From positions 1 to 64,000 of the forward strand of contig JBEKWN010000004.1 of the NCBI GenBank assembly GCA_049513055.1: a stretch of 64,000 bases of DNA. The letters are read 5' to 3'. The translations under genes and the position numbers were made by a program. A model generated the notes under the pieces. It saw only the letters and a program-made list of their open reading frames with translations, did not search any database and was not told the origin of the DNA. Each line of letters begins with the position of its first letter. The first letter of the stretch is position 1. This document shows positions 34,707 through 42,884 of this stretch, one piece after another. The stretch is from UBA1163 sp049513055 (GTDB lineage: Bacteria > Desulfobacterota > BSN033 > UBA1163).

Positions 34707-35045
34707 AAATCTCTCACCTTTTTAGGTATTGATTTCGTATTGACGATTTTGGAGAAGATGATCGAGAGGAATGGATGAAGAGATAAATATCCTCAACGTT
34801 CAATCGGATCAAATTACGCGTGGCGATGGGAACCCCCTTGCCTCAACCGTCGAAATTTTTATTGCAAAAATAAGGAAAGAATCAGTCAGATGAGAAAAAC
34901 AACAACAAAATTTCAGTTCTAATTAGCAAAACTTCATTTTTTTGTCAAGAAAAAAATAAACCAGTTTACGTAATGTGTAAAGAAGATGAGATTCTATTTG
35001 ATATTTCAACAAGTTATTTTTTTTGAATGATATAAAACCATTTTG
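34707..35045. other. Non-coding gap upstream of cluster 2
   Basis: 339 bp, AT-rich, no reading frame of note and no RNA gene recognised. It contains the promoter-like box at 34920-34948. Confidence 0.6.
34920..34948 (-). promoter_or_regulatory. Putative sigma-70-type promoter for cluster 2
   Basis: Minus-strand TTGACA (34943-34948), 17-base spacer, TAATTA (34920-34925). The -35 element and most of the spacer are the same as at 26540-26568. Transcription would run into the small cysteine protein and cluster 2. Confidence 0.55.
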
Positions 35046-35237
35046 TCAGGGCACAATACCTTTGATGCGTATCGCCTCTTCAGAGCATACGTCTTCACAC
35101 TTGCGGCAGCCGAAACAAACCTCTTCGTCAACCACCTCAATGGATCCATTATTAAGCCTTAAACAGAGGACAGGACAGATCTCCACACATGCCCCACAGG
35201 CGCTACAGTGATTAAGGATTTCAATAATTGGCTTCAT
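35046..35237 (-). CDS. Ferredoxin-type 2[4Fe-4S] protein
   Basis: 63 residues with two complete cluster motifs: C-S-A-C-G-A-C-V-E-I-C-P (from about residue 11) and C-F-G-C-R-K-C-E-D-V-C (from about residue 41). Cytoplasmic electron carrier. It lies downstream of the third acyl-CoA dehydrogenase on the same strand, separated by a fold-back repeat, so a shared transcript is uncertain. C-terminal part reads E-E-A-I-R-I-K-G, as in small ferredoxins. Confidence 0.88.
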   Translation of the reverse strand: MKPIIEILNHCSACGACVEICPVLCLRLNNGSIEVVDEEVCFGCRKCEDVCSEEAIRIKGIVP

Positions 35238-35290
35238 TATAATTTCAGGTTTGGAATTATTTTTTGTGTCACCCTGAACCCTTCGTTTGC

Positions 35291-35397
35291 TGTCATTCTG
35301 AAGGAGAGTAGCGACTGAAGAATCTCACTCAGGGCAGGCTCCGTGAAGGATCTCAACTTTTGGAAGAACGAGATTCTTCGCTTCTCTCAGAATGACA
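35291..35397. repeat. Fold-back repeat of the GTCATTCTGA type
   Basis: TGTCATTCTGA (35291-35301) pairs with TCAGAATGACA (35387-35397), and GAAGAATCTC (35317-35326) with GAGATTCTTC (35370-35379). The intervening sequence is imperfectly paired. Similar elements are scattered through many bacterial genomes. Lies between the ferredoxin and acyl-CoA dehydrogenase genes. Confidence 0.65.
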
Positions 35398-35444
35398 AAT
35401 CCTTGCTATACTTTTTTACCATCCTGCTAAAACGCTCAATTTCA

Positions 35445-36659
35445 TCACATCAGGTTTTTGGATCCTTTCCAGAGTTTCCACGCCGGGGAAGGTTTTTCCT
35501 TCAGCAGTTCATCATAAGTTCCTCTCTGAGTGAGTTCCCTCATGATTTCGTTTGTACCCGTATAGATTTTGGCAACTCGAACGTCCCTGAGAAATCTTTC
35601 GACAGGATAGTAATCTGTATAACCAATACCCCCCAGGATTTGAAGAGCCTGATCAATGATATTCCAGGCTGACTCTGTAGAATAGAATTTTGCCATGGCC
35701 ACTTCCTTGTTCGGTCTTTTTTCCTCTTTGTCAATGACTTTGGCCGCCCGCAAGCAGAGAAGCCGGCCTGCGTCAAGAGTGGCAGCCATATCCGCGATCT
35801 TAAAGCCGATCCCCTGAAATTCTCTGATTTTTTGTTCAAACTGTTCCCGTGCGTCTGAGTATCGTATAGCAATCTTCAAACATTCGCGGGCAGAGCCCAG
35901 CGCTGTGGCCGCTTCCATCAGACGTTCTGTTTGAAGGAGATACATGAGGATCTCAAATCCCTGGCCTTCTTCGCCGACACGGTTCTCTTCAGGGACAACC
36001 ACATCCCGGAAGAGGAGATGAGAAGCTCCCATCCCCCGCCATCCTAAAAGGTTAAACTGTTCTACGACCTGGACCCCATGTTTTCTTTCAGCGACAAACG
36101 CAGTAATTCCTTTGTGAGGGGCGACGTCTGAATTCGTTCTGGCAAAGGTGAGGAACCAGTCCGCGCCGATTCCCCCTTTCTGGAAGCGCTTTTCCCCTGT
36201 GATGATGTAATGATTCCCTTCTCTCTTCGCTATGGTCTGCAAGCGAGCGATATCTGAACCTTTTAGGGGTTCGGTAATCCCCTCAGCACAGATAAGATCT
36301 GCTTTCATAGTAGAAATGATATATTTCTTCCAAAGTTCAGGGGTGCCATATTTATAAATGGCACGGCAGAGATAGGTTGACATCCCCATTGCACAGCCCA
36401 GAGGAAAAGCCAATGCGCCCAATTCCTCTTCAGCAAGGATGGCGCAAATCGTGTTGAGACCTCTTCCTCCCACATTCTTTGGCAAAGGGATGCCCAGATA
36501 GTTATTCTGTCCAAGGGCCCTGACGAAATCCTTCGGGAACTCCTTCTCGTCCTCCTTGTCCATCCTGAGGATGAAGGAGAGGTCCAATCCCTCTAGAAAA
36601 GCCTTGAACTCATTTCGGAAAGAGATTTCTTCCTGTGAAAGCATCACATCAATAGACAT
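35445..36659 (-). CDS. Acyl-CoA dehydrogenase family protein with Thr at the usual Glu position
   Basis: 404 residues. Flavin/substrate motif G-I-T-E-P-L-K-G-S-D near residue 127, Q-I-L-G-G-I-G-Y near 340. The C-terminal motif reads I-Y-T-G-T-N-E-I-M, so the residue aligned with the catalytic Glu of short-chain enzymes is Thr367. Some branches of the family place the base elsewhere, so this does not prove inactivity. Single gene with its own promoter-like box 75 bp upstream. Substrate unknown. Confidence 0.88.
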   Translation of the reverse strand: MSIDVMLSQEEISFRNEFKAFLEGLDLSFILRMDKEDEKEFPKDFVRALGQNNYLGIPLPKNVGGRGLNTICAILAEEELGALAFPLGCAMGMSTYLCRAIYKYGTPELWKKYIISTMKADLICAEGITEPLKGSDIARLQTIAKREGNHYIITGEKRFQKGGIGADWFLTFARTNSDVAPHKGITAFVAERKHGVQVVEQFNLLGWRGMGASHLLFRDVVVPEENRVGEEGQGFEILMYLLQTERLMEAATALGSARECLKIAIRYSDAREQFEQKIREFQGIGFKIADMAATLDAGRLLCLRAAKVIDKEEKRPNKEVAMAKFYSTESAWNIIDQALQILGGIGYTDYYPVERFLRDVRVAKIYTGTNEIMRELTQRGTYDELLKEKPSPAWKLWKGSKNLM

Positions 36660-36733
36660 AAGCCACCTCCATAGATATTAATTTCTTGTTATGAGTAGAA
36701 TCAACAGAACCCGATCTTTGGCGCTTCGTGATT

Positions 36734-36760
36734 TTGATACACCAGGAGATTTTTTGTCAA
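36734..36760 (-). promoter_or_regulatory. Promoter-like box upstream of third acyl-CoA dehydrogenase
   Basis: Minus-strand CTTGACAAAAAA with TTGACA at 36755-36760 and a weak -10 TATCAA (36734-36739, 15-base spacer). The -35 region matches the boxes at 26563 and 34943. Confidence 0.4.
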
Positions 36761-36881
36761 GTTTTTTTTAGGTTTCTATAAATTATTTTTCGTCAGCCTT
36801 CAACTATCCATTGACAGATGATCATGGATGGTTATATGACAAACGTAAGGAAGGAGGGGAACCTCTTGATTGGATACCAAT

Positions 36882-36911
36882 TTGACTTAAGGTTTTTGAT
36901 TGTGCTATATA
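36882..36911 (+). promoter_or_regulatory. Putative promoter for the plus-strand livG remnant and livF
   Basis: TTGACT (36882-36887), 18-base spacer, TATATA (36906-36911); a TATAAT also lies at 36915-36920. It sits directly in front of the truncated livG and would drive livF. Confidence 0.45.
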
Positions 36912-37271
36912 CCCTATAATTTTAATAAATCTATTATAAAAATTGCCTCTTCTCTTCCCCTCGGGTACCTAAAACGTCTTGAACTTGCCAGGTGCCTGGC
37001 CTTGAAGCCTGAGGTCGTTATTTGCGATGAAATTTTTTCGGGGCTCAGTATGAGTGAAATTTCTACAATGGTGCCCTTGATTGAAAAACTTCAGATGGAA
37101 GGGATGACCATTATGATGATCGAACACCGGTTGAGAGAGCTCTTCCGGCTGGTCAATCGGGTGATGGTCATGAATTTTGGGGAGAAACTTGCTGAGGGAT
37201 CCCCAGAAGAGGTCATGGGGAACAAAGAGGTCAGAGAAGCTTACCTCGGAACGGAGGTTGTGCCATGTTAG
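36900..37271 (+). pseudogene. livG remnant lacking Walker A and N-terminal half
   Basis: About 120 codons remain. The recognisable part starts at the LivG signature region (L-P-L-G-Y-L-K-R-L-E-L-A-R near residue 20) and continues through Walker B (V-V-I-C-D-E-I-F-S-G) and the H-loop (I-E-H-R) to a normal LivG C-terminus (E-A-Y-L-G-T-E). The Walker A half is missing and the upstream DNA is unrelated AT-rich sequence. The listed start is a TTG; translation of the remnant is uncertain. It cannot hydrolyse ATP alone. Its end overlaps the livF start by seven bases. Confidence 0.8.
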
Positions 37272-38011
37272 AGATCAAAAACCTCATGGTATTTTATGAG
37301 AATGCCATCGCTATCAATAATATTAATATAAAATGTCAAGGTGGAAAAGTGACGGGCATTTTCGGTGCCAACAGTGCAGGCAAGTCGACGCTGATGTATA
37401 CGATCTCAGGAATTATATTGGATGTAAAGAAGAAGGAAGCGATGAAAGGCGGAGAGAGAATCACCGTCCTTGGCAATATCTCTTTTGAGGGAATGGATAT
37501 CACTTATATGAAGCCAAGCGAAAGAGCTAAAAAAGGAATCATCCTCTGCCCTGAAAGAAGAAGGATCTTCGCCGAAAGCAGCACATTAGAGAATCTGAAA
37601 ATAGGAGGTTATTTAGCCACAAAAGCTCAGGCTAGGAAGACCTTGGAATATATCTTTACCATTTTTCCACCCTTAAAAAATCTGAAGAAGAGGGAAGGAG
37701 GTTTTCTCAGCGGAGGGGAGCAACAGATGCTTGCCATTGGAAGGGCTTTGATGGCACAGCCGAAACTGCTTCTCCTCGATGAGCCGTTACTCGGACTGAG
37801 TCCGATGATGGAAGGCATGCTTGCCCGATCCATCCATGATATTAATCTACAGACAGGGATTACCATTCTCATCTCGGAACAGTATGCCCGTCCCATTCTA
37901 CCGATCATTCATCACGGGTATGTCCTTGAAAACGGCGGAGCGGTTTTGGAAGGGAATTCCGAGGAGTTGATGGAAAACCCGGATGTGAAGTCTGCTTATT
38001 TTGGGTTGTAG
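37265..38011 (+). CDS. livF: ABC transporter ATP-binding protein, LivF type (orphan)
   Basis: 248 residues and apparently intact: Walker A G-A-N-S-A-G-K-S-T, signature L-S-G-G-E-Q-Q-M and Walker B L-L-L-L-D-E-P-L-L-G. Lacks the basic tail of the two minus-strand LivF proteins and has a short insert near residue 60 (K-K-K-E-A-M-K-G-G-E-R). No permease or binding-protein genes accompany it, so it is left over from a lost transporter or serves another cluster in trans. Confidence 0.85.
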   Translation: MLEIKNLMVFYENAIAINNINIKCQGGKVTGIFGANSAGKSTLMYTISGIILDVKKKEAMKGGERITVLGNISFEGMDITYMKPSERAKKGIILCPERRRIFAESSTLENLKIGGYLATKAQARKTLEYIFTIFPPLKNLKKREGGFLSGGEQQMLAIGRALMAQPKLLLLDEPLLGLSPMMEGMLARSIHDINLQTGITILISEQYARPILPIIHHGYVLENGGAVLEGNSEELMENPDVKSAYFGL

Positions 38012-38098
38012 GGTTTTTGGCTAATCCATCTCGAAAAAAAGAGAAGCATCTGCCGGATCCACTAAAATGTAAGAGGCATCACTTTTTATCCTCTTTAT

Positions 38099-38995
38099 TT
38101 AAAATTGTTGTGATATCCCATTCCGCTCAAGCCATTTCCAGGCATCATAGTCAAGACCCTCGGAAAGGAAGTATCCAGCCTGAAGGCGGCATTTCGTTTC
38201 TATATCTGTTTCAGAAGGTAAAAGTGCCGGCAAATTATTGACGACTTCCATTATCCTGCTTGACTCATCCTTTGAAAGGAGTGTGAAAGTCGCATTACAT
38301 TTTTCTCCTGTTTCTTCTTCCAGAAGAAACCATTCATATCTCCTTCCCGGTTTAAAGATTCCGAGAGGGACATCGATCCTTTTCAACATTGTTTTTTCCG
38401 AATAGACCGTAGTGTTGCTTCCGAATTCTTTTATCGTCAGAGAAAAATGGGCCTCTTTCACTCCCCATTTAAAAGTAATCGGCTCGATGGGCATGATGTC
38501 TGCATTATCTGCTGGCCAGAGGTCTTTACATAACCCTATCTGTGGAGTACCTGAATATCCCCGTGTGCTCAAATGTATTTTTGAACCTGGCTTAGAATCA
38601 GGATGGATATAATTATTGAGGGCCATGGTAAAGTATCCCATGATTTTGCTTGACGTGGATCCTTCTTTTTTGAAGTCTTCCATCTTTACTCCATAGGGAC
38701 TGTCTTTGTGGGTTAAATTTAATACTCTGCAACCACCGCATGTCAGAGACACAGAAGCCCCTTTCTCAATCTCCAGTATCGTACCCGGGGAAATTAATTC
38801 CATTCTACGAATTTCTTTCCTAGCCGTTTCTTTTTTACCTCCGGCGGCTTTTTCTATGACTCTGTAGACCTTTCCCCCTTCTGACTTGAGGAGATAAACA
38901 TATTCTTCTGATGCCCCTTCCTTTGCGATGGAAGCTGAGGACAGAAAAGATATACTAAGCCAAAGTGCCGAAAAAATAAGCAAAAGCATTTTCAC
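38099..38995 (-). CDS. Exported protein of unknown function (paralogue A)
   Basis: 298 residues. Signal peptide over the first 24 residues, then a beta-rich region with Y-V-Y-L-L-K-S-E-G-G-K-V-Y and a C-G-G-C motif near residue 95. The end (G-L-D-Y-D-A-W-K-W-L-E-R-N-G-I-S-Q) is nearly identical to the protein at 44137-45027, and the two are closely similar throughout. The first part weakly resembles FecR-type domains, but I do not assign it. Convergent with livF. Likely periplasmic. Confidence 0.7.
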   Translation of the reverse strand: MKMLLLIFSALWLSISFLSSASIAKEGASEEYVYLLKSEGGKVYRVIEKAAGGKKETARKEIRRMELISPGTILEIEKGASVSLTCGGCRVLNLTHKDSPYGVKMEDFKKEGSTSSKIMGYFTMALNNYIHPDSKPGSKIHLSTRGYSGTPQIGLCKDLWPADNADIMPIEPITFKWGVKEAHFSLTIKEFGSNTTVYSEKTMLKRIDVPLGIFKPGRRYEWFLLEEETGEKCNATFTLLSKDESSRIMEVVNNLPALLPSETDIETKCRLQAGYFLSEGLDYDAWKWLERNGISQQF

Positions 38996-39215
38996 GGGAA
39001 GCCTCCTGGAGGCAGCGTCCTTTTTAATAAATCTTTATTCTCCCTTCGTCTTCACGTTTTTAGCCTTCTTATTTTTCCTCAATCGAATCTTAAGCTCTTT
39101 GCTACCCTCCTTATTGTCGCCCTGGTCTTGTTTAAGAAGGGCAGACCCTCCTTTATCATACATCATTTATCATGATTTATCTTTTACTTGATCCGGTAAA
39201 CATAATCCCAAAACT

Positions 39216-39827
39216 TTATTTTTTTAGTATAAAAGAGGTTAATTCCCAATCATACAGTGCATCCCAATAATCACTCTTGTGATATTGGCATTTAACCATA
39301 TATTTCACATCAGGGGAATACCAATACCATACCTTACCCTCCTTGGGTTGACCTTTTGTCTGTCCACTCATTTCTTGTTTGTACTCCAATTTAAGGGCTT
39401 TAAACTTTCCCGCTTGGACCTCGATGTCTTCCCATCCCAAAACAGTGAAGGTCTCAAGATATGTATATTCTTGTGATGCTAAGGCCCCTGTTTTAACTGT
39501 AAATTTGTCTTTCCAACTCTTTCCGATATCTAATGGAAAATTTAAAAGCTTTTTGTTCCTTCCCTCATACGGTATTCGTCTATCTTTGTCCATTGCGTAG
39601 ACTCTGTTAAGAGAGGATTTTGCGCAAATTAAAATAGATGCCCCACCGGAAGTTAAATATTTCACCGTATAAGTAGTTTCATCCGCATTCACAACCGTGA
39701 TCGTAACATCTTCTGTTAAAGTCCACTTGTCTCCTATATTCCAGACGGGGGCTTCAATTCTATCCTGGGCATATATGATGACTGGAACAGACAAGACTAA
39801 GAAGCTCAATAAAATCATCTTTTTCAT
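39216..39827 (-). CDS. Exported protein of unknown function
   Basis: 203 residues with a signal peptide (M-K-K-M-I-L-L-S-F-L-V-L-S, cleavage near residue 20). The rest is beta-rich, with F-P-L-D-I-G-K-S-W near residue 95 and V-Q-A-G-K-F-K-A-L-K near 140, a pattern seen in a common family of small periplasmic proteins without assigned role. Stands alone between paralogue A and the selenoprotein module. Confidence 0.65.
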   Translation of the reverse strand: MKKMILLSFLVLSVPVIIYAQDRIEAPVWNIGDKWTLTEDVTITVVNADETTYTVKYLTSGGASILICAKSSLNRVYAMDKDRRIPYEGRNKKLLNFPLDIGKSWKDKFTVKTGALASQEYTYLETFTVLGWEDIEVQAGKFKALKLEYKQEMSGQTKGQPKEGKVWYWYSPDVKYMVKCQYHKSDYWDALYDWELTSFILKK

Positions 39828-40148
39828 ATCATTTCCTCCCGGTTTTTTGAGGAAATAAATTTAAAAGATAGTGAGCGAATCAGTCGCAATATCTCTTCCT
39901 TAAATTCAACAATAAAAACGAATAAAAAAGATAATTTTCACAATGTCATTTTCCATATTGACAAAAATTGAAATTTATGGTCAGGTTAGCCCTGCCAAGG
40001 TATTTCTTAGATCATTTCAGAGTGGAGGCGAAAAAAATTTAATAAAGATGCCAGCCTTAGTCTATTTTGACATAATCTGATGGGAGAGTAGTCTATTTCA
40101 CTATTGCATTTTGCGAGCTTAAACTAAGGAATATATGGAGGGATGACA
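39828..40148. other. Non-coding divergent region before the selenoprotein gene
   Basis: 321 bp between divergently transcribed genes. AT-rich. TTGACA occurs at 40067-40072 on the plus strand but without a convincing -10 at normal spacing. No RNA gene or repeat recognised. Confidence 0.5.
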
Positions 40149-40682
40149 ATGCGACGTCTATTGGTGGTTGTCTTCTTTTTAGTCACTTTCCTGTTGTGGA
40201 ACGCCCCTACGGTGATCGCTCAATTTTCAGAGGCAGGAGTAGAAAAACTGAGGGTTGCCGTGGATGCCCCTGATTTAACACTGAAAACGCTGGGTGGAGG
40301 AAAAATCTCCCTCAAAGAACTACGCGGGAAGATCATTTTGCTAAACTTTTTCGCCACATGGTGACCGTATTGCCAGAAGGAGTCTCCTTCCTTTGCAAAG
40401 CTTCACGAGGAGTTCAAGGACACAGATTTGATTCTTCTCAAAGTGGCGACTAAAGAGAAAGAGCAGGATTTAAAAAAATACCAAAATGAATTTAAGATAT
40501 CTTCTCCAATCCTGATTGATGATAATGCCTCAGCTGCCAATGCTTACGGGGTCTGGAATCGCCCTGCGACTTTTTTCATCAATCGTGATGGGAGGATCGT
40601 TGGCAGAGTACTGAAGGAAATTGATTGGACTTCGAGTAACGTGAGGAATCTTATTCAATACCTTTTGAAGGAGAAAAAATGA
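40149..40682 (+). CDS. TlpA-like thioredoxin, probable selenoprotein (in-frame TGA)
   Basis: 177 residues if the TGA at 40362-40364 is read as selenocysteine. Signal peptide or anchor in the first 25 residues, then a TlpA/AhpC-type domain (D-A-P-D-L-T-L, G-K-I-I-L-L-N-F-F-A-T-W) whose active site reads W-Sec72-P-Y-C75, where homologues have W-C-x-x-C. The frame continues past the TGA with normal thioredoxin sequence (A-T-F-F-I-N-R-D-G-R, about residues 140-150) to a TAA-less junction with the next gene. The ATG at 40149 is chosen because GGAGG lies seven bases upstream; the ATG at 40143 is too close. A SECIS-like hairpin follows the TGA. Its stop overlaps the next gene (ATGA). A thiol-disulfide or selenol reductase in the periplasm, fed by the CcdA-like protein downstream, is inferred. 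Confidence 0.85.
40370..40398 (+). promoter_or_regulatory. Bacterial SECIS-like hairpin
   Basis: Starting six bases after the TGA. Outer stem TTGC/GCAA (40370-40373 with 40395-40398) and a perfect 6-bp apical stem GAAGGA/TCCTTC (40376-40381 with 40385-40390) with loop GTC. The apical G and T lie 18 and 19 bases after the TGA. A short stem with G and U in the loop near this distance is what SelB recognises in bacterial selenoprotein mRNAs. Confidence 0.75.
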
Positions 40683-41239
40683 ATCGATTTGATTTAAAGA
40701 AGATCTTGTATTTGATTTTTATCCTAATCTTTGGATTTTTGGGAACGAAGTGTGCTACCCCCAAAGGAGAACTTAAGACGTATCCTTTAACGGAGATTAA
40801 TCTTGAGAAAGTGTTCAGTGAGAACCGGGGCTTAAAGGTTCTGGAAGAAAATGCCACCAAGGTCCATGATTTCTACCGTGGAGGAGTCCAGGAGAAGGAA
40901 GAAGGAGAAAGGCTACTCAAAGAAAGCAGCTGGGATGAGGCGCGGAAACATCTTGAAAAATCGAATCGGTTCTTGCGGGTGGTCGTTAAATACCTTCCCG
41001 AAGATGAGGCTCATCGCGATATCTATGAGGGCCAAACGGTGATTTTTTTGCCCAACCTCTTGATGGCTGACAATGACCTGAAATTGATCACCGTATACAA
41101 GAATATGAAAAATGATAATAAAGTTGCTGATGCGAGAAGCGAGGGGCAGCTATATCTTGTGGAATCTCTAAAGAGTGTGAAAACGGAATGGGCCTATCAA
41201 ATCAAGAAAGGGCTTGAAGGCGAATCGCAAAAAAAATGA
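40679..41239 (+). CDS. Small membrane-anchored protein of the redox module
   Basis: 186 residues. N-terminal hydrophobic segment (I-L-Y-L-I-F-I-L-I-F-G-F-L) ending in G-T-K-C, which could be an atypical lipobox. The rest is helical and charged with no family I recognise; a helix-rich S-S-W-D-E-A-R-K-H-L segment near residue 80 recalls TPR-like packing. The start overlaps the selenoprotein stop by four bases, so the two are translated together. Confidence 0.7.
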   Translation: MNRFDLKKILYLIFILIFGFLGTKCATPKGELKTYPLTEINLEKVFSENRGLKVLEENATKVHDFYRGGVQEKEEGERLLKESSWDEARKHLEKSNRFLRVVVKYLPEDEAHRDIYEGQTVIFLPNLLMADNDLKLITVYKNMKNDNKVADARSEGQLYLVESLKSVKTEWAYQIKKGLEGESQKK

Positions 41240-41246
41240 GGCAACC

Positions 41247-42773
41247 ATGGAAAAGAATCGGATCTTGATCTTTTGTATCATTATATTTCTTCTAATACTT
41301 GGGAGCGCTCAGATCGGCTTCTCAAAAAAAGATGTGGTGAGGCTTTACTTCTTCTATTCAGAAGAGGGTGGAGGACAGAAGGTTAACGAGAAATTCATTA
41401 AGCCTCTTTCAAAGAAGTACCCACTTGAGGTTCGGTCTTTTCCGTTAAGCAAATTGACTAATTACGACCTTCTCACCAGATTCGAAAAGGAATTGAAACA
41501 AGAGGGTAACGAACTTCCTGTCGTGATTATCGGGAATAAAATCTTAGGGGGAGAGGCTAAGATTCGAAATGATCTGGAGGGACTGCTCAAGTCCTATACT
41601 CAGAAAGGAGGGGTCCCTTGGCCTTCCCTTGAAGCAAGGAAGACGGAGGGGTGGATCCCTCAGGCCCCTACAGAGGAGGAGAAAAATTCTCAGAAGATTT
41701 TATATGGGGCGTTTATATATCGGCAAGGGTGCCTTGAGTGCGAAGGGAAGAAGGCTGAGTTAGAGGAGTGGGTTTCTAAGTTCCCGGATTTGAGAATAGG
41801 AACATTCGACTCGACAAAGGAGGAAAACAAAACGCTGGATGAGGCTCTTTGTCAAATCTATCATGTTCCGGAATCGAAACGGGGGACGAGCGTTAAACTC
41901 TATATCGGTGGAGACTACATTTTGGGAGATGATTTTCGTTATGAGCCATTTGAAAAGTTGGTCTCAAAATACCATAGAAAGGGAGCTCCTCCGCCATGGG
42001 AGAAAGTAAGTCAAGAGGCTTTGAAGAATGGGGAGCAGAGAATCATTGATCGGTTCAAGAAATTTAGCCTCTCAGCCGTGTTGATCGCAGGCTTTATAGA
42101 TGGTATCAACCCCTGTGCCTTTGCCACGATCATCTTTCTGATATCCTACCTTACTTTTATAGGCAAAAAAAGTAGAGAGATCCTCCTATACGGCATCATT
42201 TTCACTCTGGGTGTCTTTATTGCTTACCTCTTAGCTGGAATGGGACTCATGGCTGGTCTCCGGCAGTTGAGTGGTTTCCCTATGATCACCAGAGGGATCT
42301 ATCTCGTCATCGCCATTTTTGCGTTCGCACTTGGGATAATAAGTTTGTATGATTATGTTCTATTTCGTCGAGGTCAGATGGCAAAATGGAAGCTCCAGCT
42401 TCCCATGGCCATAAAGAAAAGGGTCCACAAAATTATCAGAGAGGGGACCCAGTCTAAAAGTGCAGGCTTCCTCGGTACATTCGCTCTTGGATTCGTCATC
42501 GCTGGTACTGAGGTGATCTGCACCGGGCAAGTGTATCTCCCCACGATCGGATATATCATGACTATCCCCAAATTGAGGGTCCATGCCTTTTTTAATCTCC
42601 TTCTCTACAACATCATGTTCATTATCCCATTGGTGGGCGTTTTTGTGGCGGTCTTTTTTGGAGTCACTTCTGAGAAGATGGCACTTGTAACAAAAGATCA
42701 TACAGGGACGGTCAAGCTTTTAACGGCGATCTTGTTCATCGGTTTGGGAGTATTTCTTTTCTTTCTCCGTTAA
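41247..42773 (+). CDS. CcdA/DsbD-like membrane electron transporter with periplasmic domain
   Basis: 508 residues from the ATG at 41247 (GAGG five bases upstream). Signal anchor, then about 240 residues of periplasmic thioredoxin-like sequence carrying a C-L-E-C pair (Cys162, Cys165). The C-terminal half has six hydrophobic helices of the CcdA/DsbD family, with the key cysteines in I-N-P-C-A-F (first helix) and E-V-I-C-T-G-Q (fourth helix). Such proteins pass reducing equivalents from cytoplasmic thioredoxin to periplasmic partners. The likely partner is the selenocysteine TlpA protein two genes upstream. Eight bases separate it from the preceding gene. Confidence 0.85.
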   Translation: MEKNRILIFCIIIFLLILGSAQIGFSKKDVVRLYFFYSEEGGGQKVNEKFIKPLSKKYPLEVRSFPLSKLTNYDLLTRFEKELKQEGNELPVVIIGNKILGGEAKIRNDLEGLLKSYTQKGGVPWPSLEARKTEGWIPQAPTEEEKNSQKILYGAFIYRQGCLECEGKKAELEEWVSKFPDLRIGTFDSTKEENKTLDEALCQIYHVPESKRGTSVKLYIGGDYILGDDFRYEPFEKLVSKYHRKGAPPPWEKVSQEALKNGEQRIIDRFKKFSLSAVLIAGFIDGINPCAFATIIFLISYLTFIGKKSREILLYGIIFTLGVFIAYLLAGMGLMAGLRQLSGFPMITRGIYLVIAIFAFALGIISLYDYVLFRRGQMAKWKLQLPMAIKKRVHKIIREGTQSKSAGFLGTFALGFVIAGTEVICTGQVYLPTIGYIMTIPKLRVHAFFNLLLYNIMFIIPLVGVFVAVFFGVTSEKMALVTKDHTGTVKLLTAILFIGLGVFLFFLR

Positions 42774-42884
42774 AACACCATAGAAGGGGCTTATGAAAGA
42801 GAATTTTTGTTTCAGGCCATGCGCCTTTGTCGCTATACAGCATCGTGATTCCGATGGGTGCATCCTTTATGGAGAAGGAAGGAT

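Noticed and set aside
40143..40364. A stand-alone 73-residue protein ending at the TGA, and a second gene starting at 40428
   Set aside because: Both are in the same frame with uninterrupted thioredoxin homology across the TGA and a SECIS-like hairpin; treated as one selenoprotein gene.
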